DNA from: Marinobacter xestospongiae
GTDB taxonomy: Bacteria; Pseudomonadota; Gammaproteobacteria; Pseudomonadales; Oleiphilaceae
Direction: 5' to 3'
Length of the DNA: 64,000 nt
Assembly: GCF_023156385.1 (NCBI RefSeq)
Contig: NZ_JAKZAK010000009.1
Location: 1-64,000 of the forward strand
Part shown: piece by piece, positions 27,077 to 35,333 of the stretch
Layout of the letters: each line of letters opens with the position of its first letter
Position numbering within the stretch: the stretch's first letter is position 1
Program-made: the position numbers and the translations under genes
The notes under the pieces: model-generated
The model's database searches: none
What the model was told of the DNA's origin: nothing
What the model saw: the letters and a program-made list of their open reading frames with translations, nothing else

Positions 27077-28648
27077 ATGCCCGAAGCTCTCTGGATCTCC
27101 TTCGCCTTTACCCTTGGCCTGATTGTAAAGGCGGTCGGCCTGCCCCCGCTGGTGGGCTACCTGGCCGCCGGCTTTGCCCTGAGCGGGTTGGCGACGGTTA
27201 CTCCGCTGGCGGTGGAGAACACCGATGTACTTGATCACCTCGCCCACCTCGGGGTGCTGCTGTTGCTGTTTACCGTCGGCCTCAAGCTCAAGCTGCGCTC
27301 GATCCTCAGTCCCGAGGTGATTGGCGGTGGCCTGCTGCATTTCACCATCAGCTGCTCGCTGTTTACGCCGGGCATTTACCTGTTACTCGATACCGACTGG
27401 TCCACCTCGCTGTTGCTGGCCATTGCACTGTCCTTCTCCAGTACCGTACTGGCGGCCAAGGTGCTGGAAAGCAAGCGGGAACTGCGCGCATTTCACGGCC
27501 GTGTCGCCATCGGCATTCTCATCATGCAGGACCTGATCGCCCTGGTGGTGATGAGCATTGCCGCCGGCAAAACTCCGTCAATCTGGGCTCTGGGAGTGTT
27601 CCTGCTGCCACTGTTACGCCCACTGCTGTACCGGCTGCTGGATGCCAGTGGCCACGACGAACTGCTGGTGCTGCTGGGCCTGTTGCTGGCACTGGTGCTG
27701 GGCGGCCTTGGTTTCGAAGCCGTTGGCCTGAGCTCGGAACTGGGGGCGCTGGTATTCGGTGCCATGCTGGCCAACCACCCACGGGCGGTGGAATTGTCGA
27801 AGTCGCTTTGGAGCGTCAAGGAGATGTTCCTGGTGGGCTTTTTCCTACAGATCGGCATCGGCGGTCTGCCGGACCAGCAGGCGCTGATCTTTGCTGTCGC
27901 CGTTGCCCTGCTGCTGCCACTCAAGGGCGGGCTGTTCTTCTTCCTGCTGCTGGCCTTCCGGCTGCGGGCCCGCAGCGGCTTTCTGACGTCGCTGTCACTG
28001 GCCAACTACAGCGAGTTCGGTCTGATCGTGGCAAGCGTGGCGCTGCCGGAGTGGCTGGTTCCGCTGGCGATCGCCGTGTCGCTGTCGTTCGTGATTTCGG
28101 CCCCCATCAACCGGGTTGCCCACACCCTCTACGAACGTTACTCCGGGGCCCTGAGCCGATTCCAGGCCGACCGTCACCACCCGGACGAGCAGCCCATCTC
28201 GCTGGGAGACACCCGCATCCTGGTGATGGGCATGGGCCGCACAGGCTCGGCGGCCTACGACCGGCTGATGGACTCGGAGCCGCGGATCATGGGCCTGGAC
28301 TCGGACCCCGCCAAGGCCCACATGCACCTCAAGGCCGGCCGCAACGTGGTGTTCGCCGACGGCGAGGACACCACCTTCTGGGAAGCCCTGCACATGCCCA
28401 GGGTGGAAGCGGTGGTGCTGGCGATGAGCGACATCGAGAGCAAGATCATCGCCGCGCGGATGCTGCGAAACCGGGGTTTTGACGGCTTCATCATTGCTCA
28501 CACGATGTTTGCCGACGAGGCTGAGAAGATCAAGGAAGCCGGCGCCAACGAGGCCTACCTGACCATGAACGAAACCGGGGTAGCGCTGGCCAGTCACATC
28601 GATGACTACCTCCAGGCCGACGCAACCACCGGCGGGACTCGAGGCTGA
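27077..28648 (+). CDS. CPA2-type cation:proton antiporter with TrkA-N domain
   Basis: About twelve membrane segments (1-350) include PPLVGYLAAGFALSG and the SFSSTVLAAKVL region typical of Kef/CPA2 antiporters. A cytoplasmic TrkA-N (RCK) domain follows from about residue 378 (RILVMGMGRTGSAAYDRLM, a Rossmann glycine motif). The design matches YbaL/KefB-like K+ or Na+ antiporters gated by nucleotide. The length of 523 is slightly short because no TrkA-C domain follows. Confidence 0.9.
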   Translation: MPEALWISFAFTLGLIVKAVGLPPLVGYLAAGFALSGLATVTPLAVENTDVLDHLAHLGVLLLLFTVGLKLKLRSILSPEVIGGGLLHFTISCSLFTPGIYLLLDTDWSTSLLLAIALSFSSTVLAAKVLESKRELRAFHGRVAIGILIMQDLIALVVMSIAAGKTPSIWALGVFLLPLLRPLLYRLLDASGHDELLVLLGLLLALVLGGLGFEAVGLSSELGALVFGAMLANHPRAVELSKSLWSVKEMFLVGFFLQIGIGGLPDQQALIFAVAVALLLPLKGGLFFFLLLAFRLRARSGFLTSLSLANYSEFGLIVASVALPEWLVPLAIAVSLSFVISAPINRVAHTLYERYSGALSRFQADRHHPDEQPISLGDTRILVMGMGRTGSAAYDRLMDSEPRIMGLDSDPAKAHMHLKAGRNVVFADGEDTTFWEALHMPRVEAVVLAMSDIESKIIAARMLRNRGFDGFIIAHTMFADEAEKIKEAGANEAYLTMNETGVALASHIDDYLQADATTGGTRG

Positions 28649-28810
28649 GCGACATGGGAACGTCAGTGGATTTTACAGTTTTTAACAGCCGTGCAACGGA
28701 CGCCCAGCCGCCTGACACCGCCACTGGCGACCTGACGGAGCGTGGCATGTATTCTGCTTGTACAGATCCAGAGCACAATTCCGGACACGTATGGGCACTG
28801 AGGACAGGCA

Positions 28811-30118
28811 ATGGGGGCAGACAGAACGCTGTTATGGTTATCACCGGACCCGGAGCAGTCCCTGCCGTCCCTGACCCTGGCGGATCGCTGGCATTTGGTG
28901 CCAATCGACCTCAATCAGCCCCCCAATGTCCGCTCCGTGCCACCGGTGCCCCGGGTTGGCGTACTCGACCTGCAGAACTACGACAGCGAGCGCCTTCCCT
29001 GGCTTGAGGAATGGCTGGTTGCGCTGTCGCCCACAACCTGGGTCGGGCTGACCAGTCAGTCTCCCTATGACGAACCGAGCCTGGGCACGCTGATCGGTAC
29101 CTACTGCGCCGATTACCACACTCTGCCCCTGGATCTGCCCCGGCTGGATACCGTGCTCGGCCACCTCTGGGGTATGGCGGACCTGCAGGCACGGCTGGCC
29201 GAGGGTCACAAGGCCAGCCTGCAACGCCACGCTCTCGCCGGCGACTCGCCACGGATTCACCAGACCCGGACCCTGCTGCAGCGATTCGCCCAGACTCTGG
29301 AACCGGTGTTGATCCACGGTGCCAGCGGCACCGGCAAGGAGGCCGCCGCCCGCTTCCTGCACGATCACTCACCGGTCTCCCACGGACCATTCGCCACCAT
29401 CAACTGCGCCGCCCTGCCCAGCAGCCTCAGCGACGATGCCCTGCTGGAGCATGAACCCGGTACCGGCGTGGGCAGCGTGGACAGCGCCCATGGCGGCAGT
29501 CTGCTGTTGCAGGCGGTGGACGAGCTGACCCTGGAGCAGCAACCGGCGCTGCTCGGACTGTTTCAGGATGAGCCCGGAGCCGCCGGCCATCAGCGGGACA
29601 TCCGCATCATCGCCACCTGCACCCACCCACTGGATGCGCTGGTTCGCGCCGGCCGCTTCCGCAGCGACGTGTATTACCGCCTGGCAGGTCTGGAAATCCA
29701 GCTACCGCTGCTGAGCGAGCGGCTGGAGGACCTTCCCACCCTGCTGGAACTGTTCTTCGACGCCCTTCCGGACGCCCGCCGCCATCCGCCCCGGAGACTG
29801 GATGAGAGCGCCATGCGGGCCCTGCTGCTGCACGACTGGCCGGGCAACCTGCGGGAGCTGAGCAACCGCTTGCGTCAGGCGGTATTGCTCAGTGACCGAC
29901 GCACCATCACCACCAACGACCTTGGCCTCACCCCACATCCGCCCGGGCAGTACGAAGGCCTGAGCCTTGACCAGTTCCGCGCCCGCGCCGAACAGCAGGC
30001 GGTGTCCTGTTCCCTCGCGCTGACCCACAACAACGTATCCGCCGCCGCCCGGCTGCTGGATATCTCCCGGGTGTCGATGTACCGGTTGATGGAGAAGCAC
30101 CGCACCTACCGGGGCTGA
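28811..30118 (+). CDS. VpsR-like Fis-family regulator with inactive AAA+ domain
   Basis: An N-terminal receiver-like part without obvious phosphosite (1-115) is followed by an AAA+ domain (about 140-345) and a Fis-type helix-turn-helix ending VSMYRLMEKH. Walker A is intact (GASGTGKE). The Walker B position reads GGSLLLQAVDEL instead of the usual LDE form, and the GAFTGA loop that contacts sigma-54 is replaced by PGTGVGSVD. It is therefore unlikely to hydrolyse ATP or activate sigma-54. VpsR of Vibrio also lacks the sigma-54 contact and works with sigma-70 and c-di-GMP, so control of biofilm genes is plausible. AGGA lies upstream of the ATG. Confidence 0.8.
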   Translation: MGADRTLLWLSPDPEQSLPSLTLADRWHLVPIDLNQPPNVRSVPPVPRVGVLDLQNYDSERLPWLEEWLVALSPTTWVGLTSQSPYDEPSLGTLIGTYCADYHTLPLDLPRLDTVLGHLWGMADLQARLAEGHKASLQRHALAGDSPRIHQTRTLLQRFAQTLEPVLIHGASGTGKEAAARFLHDHSPVSHGPFATINCAALPSSLSDDALLEHEPGTGVGSVDSAHGGSLLLQAVDELTLEQQPALLGLFQDEPGAAGHQRDIRIIATCTHPLDALVRAGRFRSDVYYRLAGLEIQLPLLSERLEDLPTLLELFFDALPDARRHPPRRLDESAMRALLLHDWPGNLRELSNRLRQAVLLSDRRTITTNDLGLTPHPPGQYEGLSLDQFRARAEQQAVSCSLALTHNNVSAAARLLDISRVSMYRLMEKHRTYRG

Positions 30119-30131
30119 GATCGCCAACACA

Positions 30132-30196
30132 GCCCGACGACGTCGCCCATCAACGCAGCCCATCAACGTAGCCCATCAACGTAGCCCGACAACGTG
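30132..30196 (+). repeat. Five tandem 13-bp repeats
   Basis: Five head-to-tail units of 13 bp have the form GCCCATCAACGTA; the first and last units are GCCCGACGACGTC and GCCCGACAACGTG. They fill the gap between the VpsR-like gene and the thioesterase gene. No hairpin or coding role is evident. Confidence 0.8.
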
Positions 30197-30240
30197 GCTT
30201 CGGTTACGCTTACCCCAGCCATCCATTACAGGGACACGTC

Positions 30241-30738
30241 ATGCAGCAGGACAACGCCCGGCCGGTGTCGGCCTCCGCCGTGGACAGCCACGTCTACAAG
30301 GTTTTCCCAAACGACCTCAACTCCCATGAAACCGTCTTCGGCGGCATGATCATGGCCAAGTGCGACCGGCTGGCGCTGGTGGTGGCGGAACGTCACTCCG
30401 GGTTTGTCTGCGTGACCGCAGCCGTGGACTCCATCCATTTCCGGGCGCCCGCCAAGGGCGGCGACACCCTGCTGTTCAACCTGGCCCTGAACCGGGTCTG
30501 GGGCTCATCCATGGAAATCGGTGCCAGGGTCATGGCGGAGAACAGCTACACCGGCGAGGTGCGCCATATCCTGTCGGCCTATTTCACCTTCGTTGCGCTC
30601 GATGAGAACGGCCGGCCAATCCGTGTGCGTGCCGTACAACCGGAAACAGCCGATCAGCAGCGCCGTTACCGGGACGCGGAAACCCGCCGTCAGGGCCGCC
30701 TCGCCACCCGGGAGAAGCTGGCGGCGTCGAAGGCGTGA
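30241..30738 (+). CDS. Acyl-CoA thioesterase, hotdog fold (YciA type)
   Basis: The 165-residue protein has the hotdog motif DLNSHETVFGGMIMAKCDR and the strand AAVDSIHFRAPAKGGD that follows in YciA/BACH enzymes. The C-terminal 35 residues are basic and helical. It would cleave acyl-CoA to free fatty acid and CoA in the cytoplasm; the chain length cannot be told. AGGGA lies seven bases before the ATG. Confidence 0.9.
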   Translation: MQQDNARPVSASAVDSHVYKVFPNDLNSHETVFGGMIMAKCDRLALVVAERHSGFVCVTAAVDSIHFRAPAKGGDTLLFNLALNRVWGSSMEIGARVMAENSYTGEVRHILSAYFTFVALDENGRPIRVRAVQPETADQQRRYRDAETRRQGRLATREKLAASKA

Positions 30739-30934
30739 GTGTTTGAGCCTCTGACCCTGAGATCATTCCGCGTATTCGCATCAATCAGATGGCGGCGGGG
30801 GTAAGGATAGTTCTGATAACATCGACGATTTGAAGCGTTGCCTTATAGCCAGGAAGACTCTGGCCTTCAACGTATCTGGTAAAACGAAGCCTGCCGGGAA
30901 CGCAGGTTATCTAGACAGCAGGGAGGGTACGATT

Positions 30935-31795
30935 TTGAAGTATGACATGGAGCGAATGCTCAAACAGTACAATGTCAGCCTTGAGCATGCCTACCAGCAT
31001 AACTCCGAGTCATACTTTGGACCGTTAGATAAGGTTCCGGAGATGTTTCGCGTAAATCCTACATTTGCTTTCTCGAGGCGAGTGAGGGCCACGAGGGAGT
31101 TTCTGATTTTTGAAAACCTGAAGCATGGTGGCACCGAGCTGGCGAGAGAGCTAGTGGTTGAGGCCGGCCAACTGACCGTTGGTTACTTTCAGAACCTGAT
31201 GGCCGACGGGCAGCCGCTTACGATGCGGTTTCGGCGCGGTGATCTGGAGATGGTTGGGAAAGGCTCCAGCTCAGATAAGGGGGTGAAAAACTGGTGTCGG
31301 GCGTTCTGGCTGGCGTTGATCAACCGGGATACCGATGGGCTGGCGATTCTGGATCAAGTCGGGCTGGATATCTTCCTAGATAATAACGGGGGGCCTGACA
31401 CTGCCTTCAAGCTGACGCTGAGTAATTTCTATAAGGCCTTGGCAAAAGCCGAGCCGAACCTGACGGGGAAATTGCAGGCCACCCTGGAGACGCTGGAAAC
31501 CGAAGGCTGCCGGGCTTACGACGTCCAGTACGAGGGCCAGATTCTGCTGCCCTCGCTGGCGGTGTTGGCCGCCGTGCTGAATGAGGAAGGCGAAGCTCGT
31601 TATAACGAGCTGTTGCAATCCGCGCTGGAGCAGCACCAGGCTTTCTGGATGGCGTGGTCAGCCAATGACCCTCATAGTGACGGACTGCTTTCGCTGCCCC
31701 TCACCGCCATGGCCTCGGTGGCCTACGACCGGGCCGGGTATAGGGTGGCCGAGGCCAGCGACTTCGTGCCCAACTGGATGGTGGAAGGGCAGTGA
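30935..31795 (+). CDS. Imm49-like immunity protein
   Basis: The C-terminal half (RYNELLQSALEQHQAFWMAW then DGLLSLPLTAMASVAYDRAG) matches the pattern of the Imm49 family of polymorphic-toxin immunity proteins. The start is placed at TTG 30935 because GGGAGGG lies seven bases before it. The reading frame runs 35 codons further upstream without a signal, and the first ATG after it (30947) is too far from the box. The length is 286 residues. No toxin gene lies next to it. It is an orphan immunity protein or a related protein with another job. The region is AT-richer than its neighbours. Confidence 0.65.
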   Translation: MKYDMERMLKQYNVSLEHAYQHNSESYFGPLDKVPEMFRVNPTFAFSRRVRATREFLIFENLKHGGTELARELVVEAGQLTVGYFQNLMADGQPLTMRFRRGDLEMVGKGSSSDKGVKNWCRAFWLALINRDTDGLAILDQVGLDIFLDNNGGPDTAFKLTLSNFYKALAKAEPNLTGKLQATLETLETEGCRAYDVQYEGQILLPSLAVLAAVLNEEGEARYNELLQSALEQHQAFWMAWSANDPHSDGLLSLPLTAMASVAYDRAGYRVAEASDFVPNWMVEGQ

Positions 31796-31880
31796 AGCAG
31801 CGAGCTGCCTGTGCCGCTACCTACTGATAACCCGCAATAAGGAACACACGATGTTTTCACGGATGACAGAAGGAACTCCG

Positions 31881-32444
31881 ATGATCAAGCGAATGACCGT
31901 ATCGGTTGCTCTCACCGCTGCGTTGGCTGCGCCGGTGGCGGCGGAAAGTCTCACCGAGGAGCAAGTTACCCTGTTTCTGGACAAGACGCCGGCGATTGAG
32001 GCGGTGTTGGCGTCGACCAATCAGGACTTGTCCAAGGCCGAGAATAAGCAGGTACAAAATGCCACTTTCGATCTGCGCCCCTATACCACGTTGACCGAGA
32101 TCATGGCGAGTAAGCCATCGATGGCAATGCTGGACCAGGTGGCCCGGAAATCGGGTTATGACGGATTTGCAGACTACGCCCAGGTTTTCGACCGCATCTT
32201 TTCGATCGCAATTACCGGCGATATGGTGGCGACCGCCGCTACCCTGGGTGAACCCAATCCCGATCCCGCGCTGTCCCAGAATCCCTACGCCTATGTGAAT
32301 GATGACAGCAACCCGCCGGAGCTGCGGGCGAAGATTCGCAACGATCTGAACGAGTTTTGCCAGGAGCGCTGTGTAAACCCTGACGACATGGAGATCGTGG
32401 GCCGTCACTACGAAGCGGTGGCTGAGGCAGTGCACGTCAGGTGA
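31881..32444 (+). CDS. Secreted/periplasmic hypothetical protein
   Basis: The ATG at 31881 has AAGGA eight bases upstream and opens a signal peptide (MIKRMTVSVALTAALAAPVA). An in-frame ATG ten codons earlier (31851) also has AAGGA at good distance, so the start is not certain. The mature part of about 165 residues is helical, with two Cys close to each other near the end (FCQERC). No family is recognised. It follows the Imm49-like gene by 85 bp in the same direction. Confidence 0.65.
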   Translation: MIKRMTVSVALTAALAAPVAAESLTEEQVTLFLDKTPAIEAVLASTNQDLSKAENKQVQNATFDLRPYTTLTEIMASKPSMAMLDQVARKSGYDGFADYAQVFDRIFSIAITGDMVATAATLGEPNPDPALSQNPYAYVNDDSNPPELRAKIRNDLNEFCQERCVNPDDMEIVGRHYEAVAEAVHVR

Positions 32445-32803
32445 CGTTAGCACCTGGTGACAGCGGTCGCGATAGCGGTGATGAGACCGGGCACCCAGTG
32501 TCCGGTGCTGTCAGCGCCCAGGCTACACTCGTCTTCCGAGGCAAGGCGTTATGCGATCTGGCATGGCGAGATGCCCAGCGTCATCGGCTTGATGAAATCT
32601 GTCAGGCCGGTGGCTATCGACGAGTACGTCGCAGATGGGGCAACCTTTCCGAGCGCCGACGACTGCGTGAGCAGAAGCTTCAGAGCATCGTTGAAGACGT
32701 CGCAGCTTAATCCCAAGGACCGGCACGGTTGTGGCAGCTAACAACCGTGCCGTAATGGATACACTTGGGCTGGAGTACTGACCAGAGATCCCGCCACCCC
32801 CTC
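32445..32803. other. Gene-poor stretch of 359 bp
   Basis: Two overlapping plus-strand frames of 89 and 94 codons exist (starts at 32441 and 32457), but they lack ribosome binding sites and family motifs and overlap each other. The stretch may hold a decayed gene of the accessory islet. No clear terminator is seen. Confidence 0.4.
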
Positions 32804-33322
32804 TCAGTAATAAAAGACAACCAAATCCTGTTCATGGGGCTGAACGAAGTCTAACCAGCCATTCATCTCTTTACGGCACTCTTCCGGCATCGGGGCGGTT
32901 TTGAGCTCTTCGCGGAGCTGAGCCTGGCTGCTGGGGCGGCAGGCATAGACCGAAGGAAAGTCGTCAGGCATGGGGAGTACCGGGTGGCTCAGGCAGTAAA
33001 GCTTGATACTGCTCAGGTTATCCACGATCGCTGGATCACATGGATAGCAGCTTTCGTTGGGGAGGCGGCCACCGAATACGTGGCACAGAATTTCGAAGAC
33101 GTACCAGTAAAGATGCGGATAAGACGGATGGTTGACCTTGCCTGCGATAAAGTCATCCAGCGCCTGAATGGCTTTCACCGGCTCCATAAAATCACTGTCT
33201 ATCTGTGCCAGAGCCGGAGCCAGGGATTCTCTTAGGCCAGCCAGTTCGTCTTCCTTCAGGTTACGGCCCAGCTCATTGATGTAATCGAGGTTGCAGGTGT
33301 AGGGAACCAGTCCATAGCTCAT
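32804..33322 (-). CDS. Hypothetical protein, 172 aa (MSYGL family)
   Basis: The protein begins MSYGLVPYTCNLDYINELG and ends in VQPHEQDLVVFYY, a pattern of small cytoplasmic proteins found scattered in many bacteria, often beside toxin-immunity genes. It has no signal peptide, membrane segment or catalytic motif. A GGAG box lies about 11 bases before the ATG. It converges with the secreted-protein gene. An immunity-like role is conceivable because of the neighbouring Imm49-like gene but is not shown. Confidence 0.6.
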   Translation of the reverse strand: MSYGLVPYTCNLDYINELGRNLKEDELAGLRESLAPALAQIDSDFMEPVKAIQALDDFIAGKVNHPSYPHLYWYVFEILCHVFGGRLPNESCYPCDPAIVDNLSSIKLYCLSHPVLPMPDDFPSVYACRPSSQAQLREELKTAPMPEECRKEMNGWLDFVQPHEQDLVVFYY

Positions 33323-33493
33323 AATGATGTTCGCTCCATGACTCGCACTTGCCGTTCAACGGCAGCAGGTAGTTTGATTCAGATTCGGGCTGTTTTGGCG
33401 GAAAGAGACCAACGCCTTGAGCCGTCGTGAGTTTTTACCAGATGGTTAGCCGGAATTGAGGGCAACCGGGTAATTGTTTTACACCGATAAAGC

Positions 33494-33522
33494 AAAAAAG
33501 GCGACCCGAGGGTCGCCTTTTT
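33494..33522. terminator. Bidirectional Rho-independent terminator after aceA
   Basis: AAAAGGCGACC / GGTCGCCTTTT forms an 11-bp stem with a CGAG loop, with A's on one side and T's on the other. It lies 25 bases past the aceA stop on the minus strand and can work in both directions. Confidence 0.9.
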
Positions 33523-33546
33523 ATCAACACAGGGTGTCGATCGAGA

Positions 33547-35142
33547 TTAGATGTTCTCGAACTGACCCATGGTGTTGTCTTTACCACCAGCCTTCAGAGC
33601 TGCTTCGCCAGCGAAGAACTCTTTGTGGTCGTCACCGATGTTGGAACCAGCCATATCCTGGTGCTTAACGGTGGCGATACCCTGACGGATTTCCTTACGC
33701 TGTACGCCTGCAACGTAGGCCAGCATGCCTTCGTCGCCGAAGTAGCCCTTGGCCAGGTTGTCGGTAGACAGGGCCGCGGTGTGGTAAGTCGGCAGAGTGA
33801 TCAGGTGGTGGAAGATACCCGCTTCGCGAGATCCGTCACGCTGGAAGTTCGCAGTCCACTCGTCAGCCACTTGCGCCAGCTCAGTGCTGTCGTAGTCGGC
33901 ACTCATCAGACGGTCGCGATCGTAGGCAGATACGTCCTTGCCTTCTTCTTTCCAGGCATCGAATACCTGCTGACGGAAGTTCAGGGTCCAGTTGAAGGAC
34001 GGGCTGTTGTTGTAAACCAGCTTGGCGTTGGGCACCACTTCACGGATGCGGTTAACCATGCCAGCGATCTGGCCAACGTGCGGCTTCTCGGTTTCGATCC
34101 ACAGCAGGTCAGCGCCGTTCTGCAGGCTGGTGATGCAGTCAAGAACAACACGGTCTTCGCCAGAGCCAGCCTTGAACTGGAACAGGCCGGAAGCCAGACG
34201 CTTCGGACGAACCAGCTTGCCGTTCTGCTTGATTACAACGTCGCCGTTGGCAATGTCGTCAGCGCTTTCGATAACGTCGCCATCGATGAAGCTGTTGTAC
34301 TGGTCGCCCAGGTCGCCCGGCTCGTTGGTCACGGCGATCTGCTTGGTCAGGCCAGCGCCCAGGGAGTCAGTACGGGCAACGATAACACCGTCGTCCACAC
34401 CCAGCTCCAGGAACGCCAGACGTACGGCGTTGATCTTGGAGATGAAGTCGGCGTGAGGAACGGTAACCTTGCCGTCCTGGTGACCACACTGCTTCTCGTC
34501 AGACACCTGGTTCTCGATCTGGATGCAGCAAGCACCGGCTTCGATCATCTGCTTGGCCAGCAGGTATGTCGCTTCGGCGTTACCGAAACCAGCGTCGATG
34601 TCAGCGATGATCGGCACAACGTGGGTTTCGTGGCTGTCGATAGCGGCTTCAACTTCTTTGGCCTTGGCAGCGTCACCGGCTTTCTGGGCCGCTTCCAGGT
34701 CACGGAACAGGTGGTTCAGTTCCCAGGCATCAGCCTGACGCAGGAAGGTGTACAGCTCTTCGATCAGACCGGATACAGAGGTCTTCTCGTGCATGGACTG
34801 GTCAGGCAGCGGACCGAACTGTGAACGCAGGGCGGCAACCATCCAGCCAGACAGGTACAGGTAACGACGCTTGGTGGTACCGAAGTGCTTCTTGATGGAG
34901 ATCAGCTTCTGCTGACCGATGAAGCCGTGCCAGCAACCCAGGGACTGGGTGTACTGAGAAGTGTCCTTGTCATACGCTTCCATGTCTTCGCGCATGATCT
35001 TGGCGGTGTACTTGGCGATGTCCAGGCCGGTCTTGAATTTGTTCTGGGCGCGCATGCGGGCTGCGTGCTCAGGAGAAATGTTGGCCCAGTTGTTTTGCTT
35101 GATCAGGGATGCGATGGCATCGACGTCGCTTGCGTATGGCAT
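33547..35142 (-). CDS. aceA: Isocitrate lyase, 531-residue form
   Basis: The enzyme contains EKQCGHQDGK with the active-site Cys at about 219, the metal-binding ADIDAGFGNAEATYLLAKQM and the LLWIETEKPHV strand. The CGH motif with Gln before Cys is found in the long Pseudomonas-type enzymes of this size. It splits isocitrate into glyoxylate and succinate for growth on acetate, fatty acids and alkanes, which fits the nearby almA. Its 5' region contains a perfect hairpin and an AT-rich dyad. Confidence 0.96.
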   Translation of the reverse strand: MPYASDVDAIASLIKQNNWANISPEHAARMRAQNKFKTGLDIAKYTAKIMREDMEAYDKDTSQYTQSLGCWHGFIGQQKLISIKKHFGTTKRRYLYLSGWMVAALRSQFGPLPDQSMHEKTSVSGLIEELYTFLRQADAWELNHLFRDLEAAQKAGDAAKAKEVEAAIDSHETHVVPIIADIDAGFGNAEATYLLAKQMIEAGACCIQIENQVSDEKQCGHQDGKVTVPHADFISKINAVRLAFLELGVDDGVIVARTDSLGAGLTKQIAVTNEPGDLGDQYNSFIDGDVIESADDIANGDVVIKQNGKLVRPKRLASGLFQFKAGSGEDRVVLDCITSLQNGADLLWIETEKPHVGQIAGMVNRIREVVPNAKLVYNNSPSFNWTLNFRQQVFDAWKEEGKDVSAYDRDRLMSADYDSTELAQVADEWTANFQRDGSREAGIFHHLITLPTYHTAALSTDNLAKGYFGDEGMLAYVAGVQRKEIRQGIATVKHQDMAGSNIGDDHKEFFAGEAALKAGGKDNTMGQFENI

Positions 35143-35184
35143 GGTCTCAGTCCTGTCTCGTAGGTTTGAGGTACTGCATAGGGT

Positions 35185-35208
35185 GGTGGCCGACCGGAGT
35201 CGGCCACC
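35185..35208 (-). promoter_or_regulatory. Perfect hairpin in the aceA leader
   Basis: GGTGGCCGAC / GTCGGCCACC is a 10-bp perfect GC-rich stem with a 4-base loop, 43 bases upstream of the aceA ATG. There is no T-run. It could stabilise the mRNA, act as a binding site for a protein, or be a control element in the leader. Confidence 0.45.
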
Positions 35209-35276
35209 GTTTCAGACATCCCGTCACGTGTTTTACGGGCGATCGGGTGCTGAGTTGCGGATACTGTAATGGCCCC

Positions 35277-35294
35277 AATTTCATAATTGAAATT
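35277..35294 (-). promoter_or_regulatory. AT-rich dyad upstream of aceA
   Basis: AATTTCA-TAAT-TGAAATT is a perfect 18-bp inverted repeat in the 190-bp gap between aceA and the CASTOR-like gene. It has the look of a regulator site for the aceA promoter. No regulator can be named. Confidence 0.45.
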
Positions 35295-35333
35295 TATATT
35301 ATCTATTTCCAGCATTTTTTTTCTGAATGCCGA

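Noticed and set aside
30132..30196. CRISPR array or multiple operators
   Set aside because: 13-bp units without spacers; no dyad within the unit.
32441..32741. Two overlapping plus-strand frames of about 90 codons
   Set aside because: No ribosome binding site, no family pattern, and they overlap each other; left as a gene-poor stretch.
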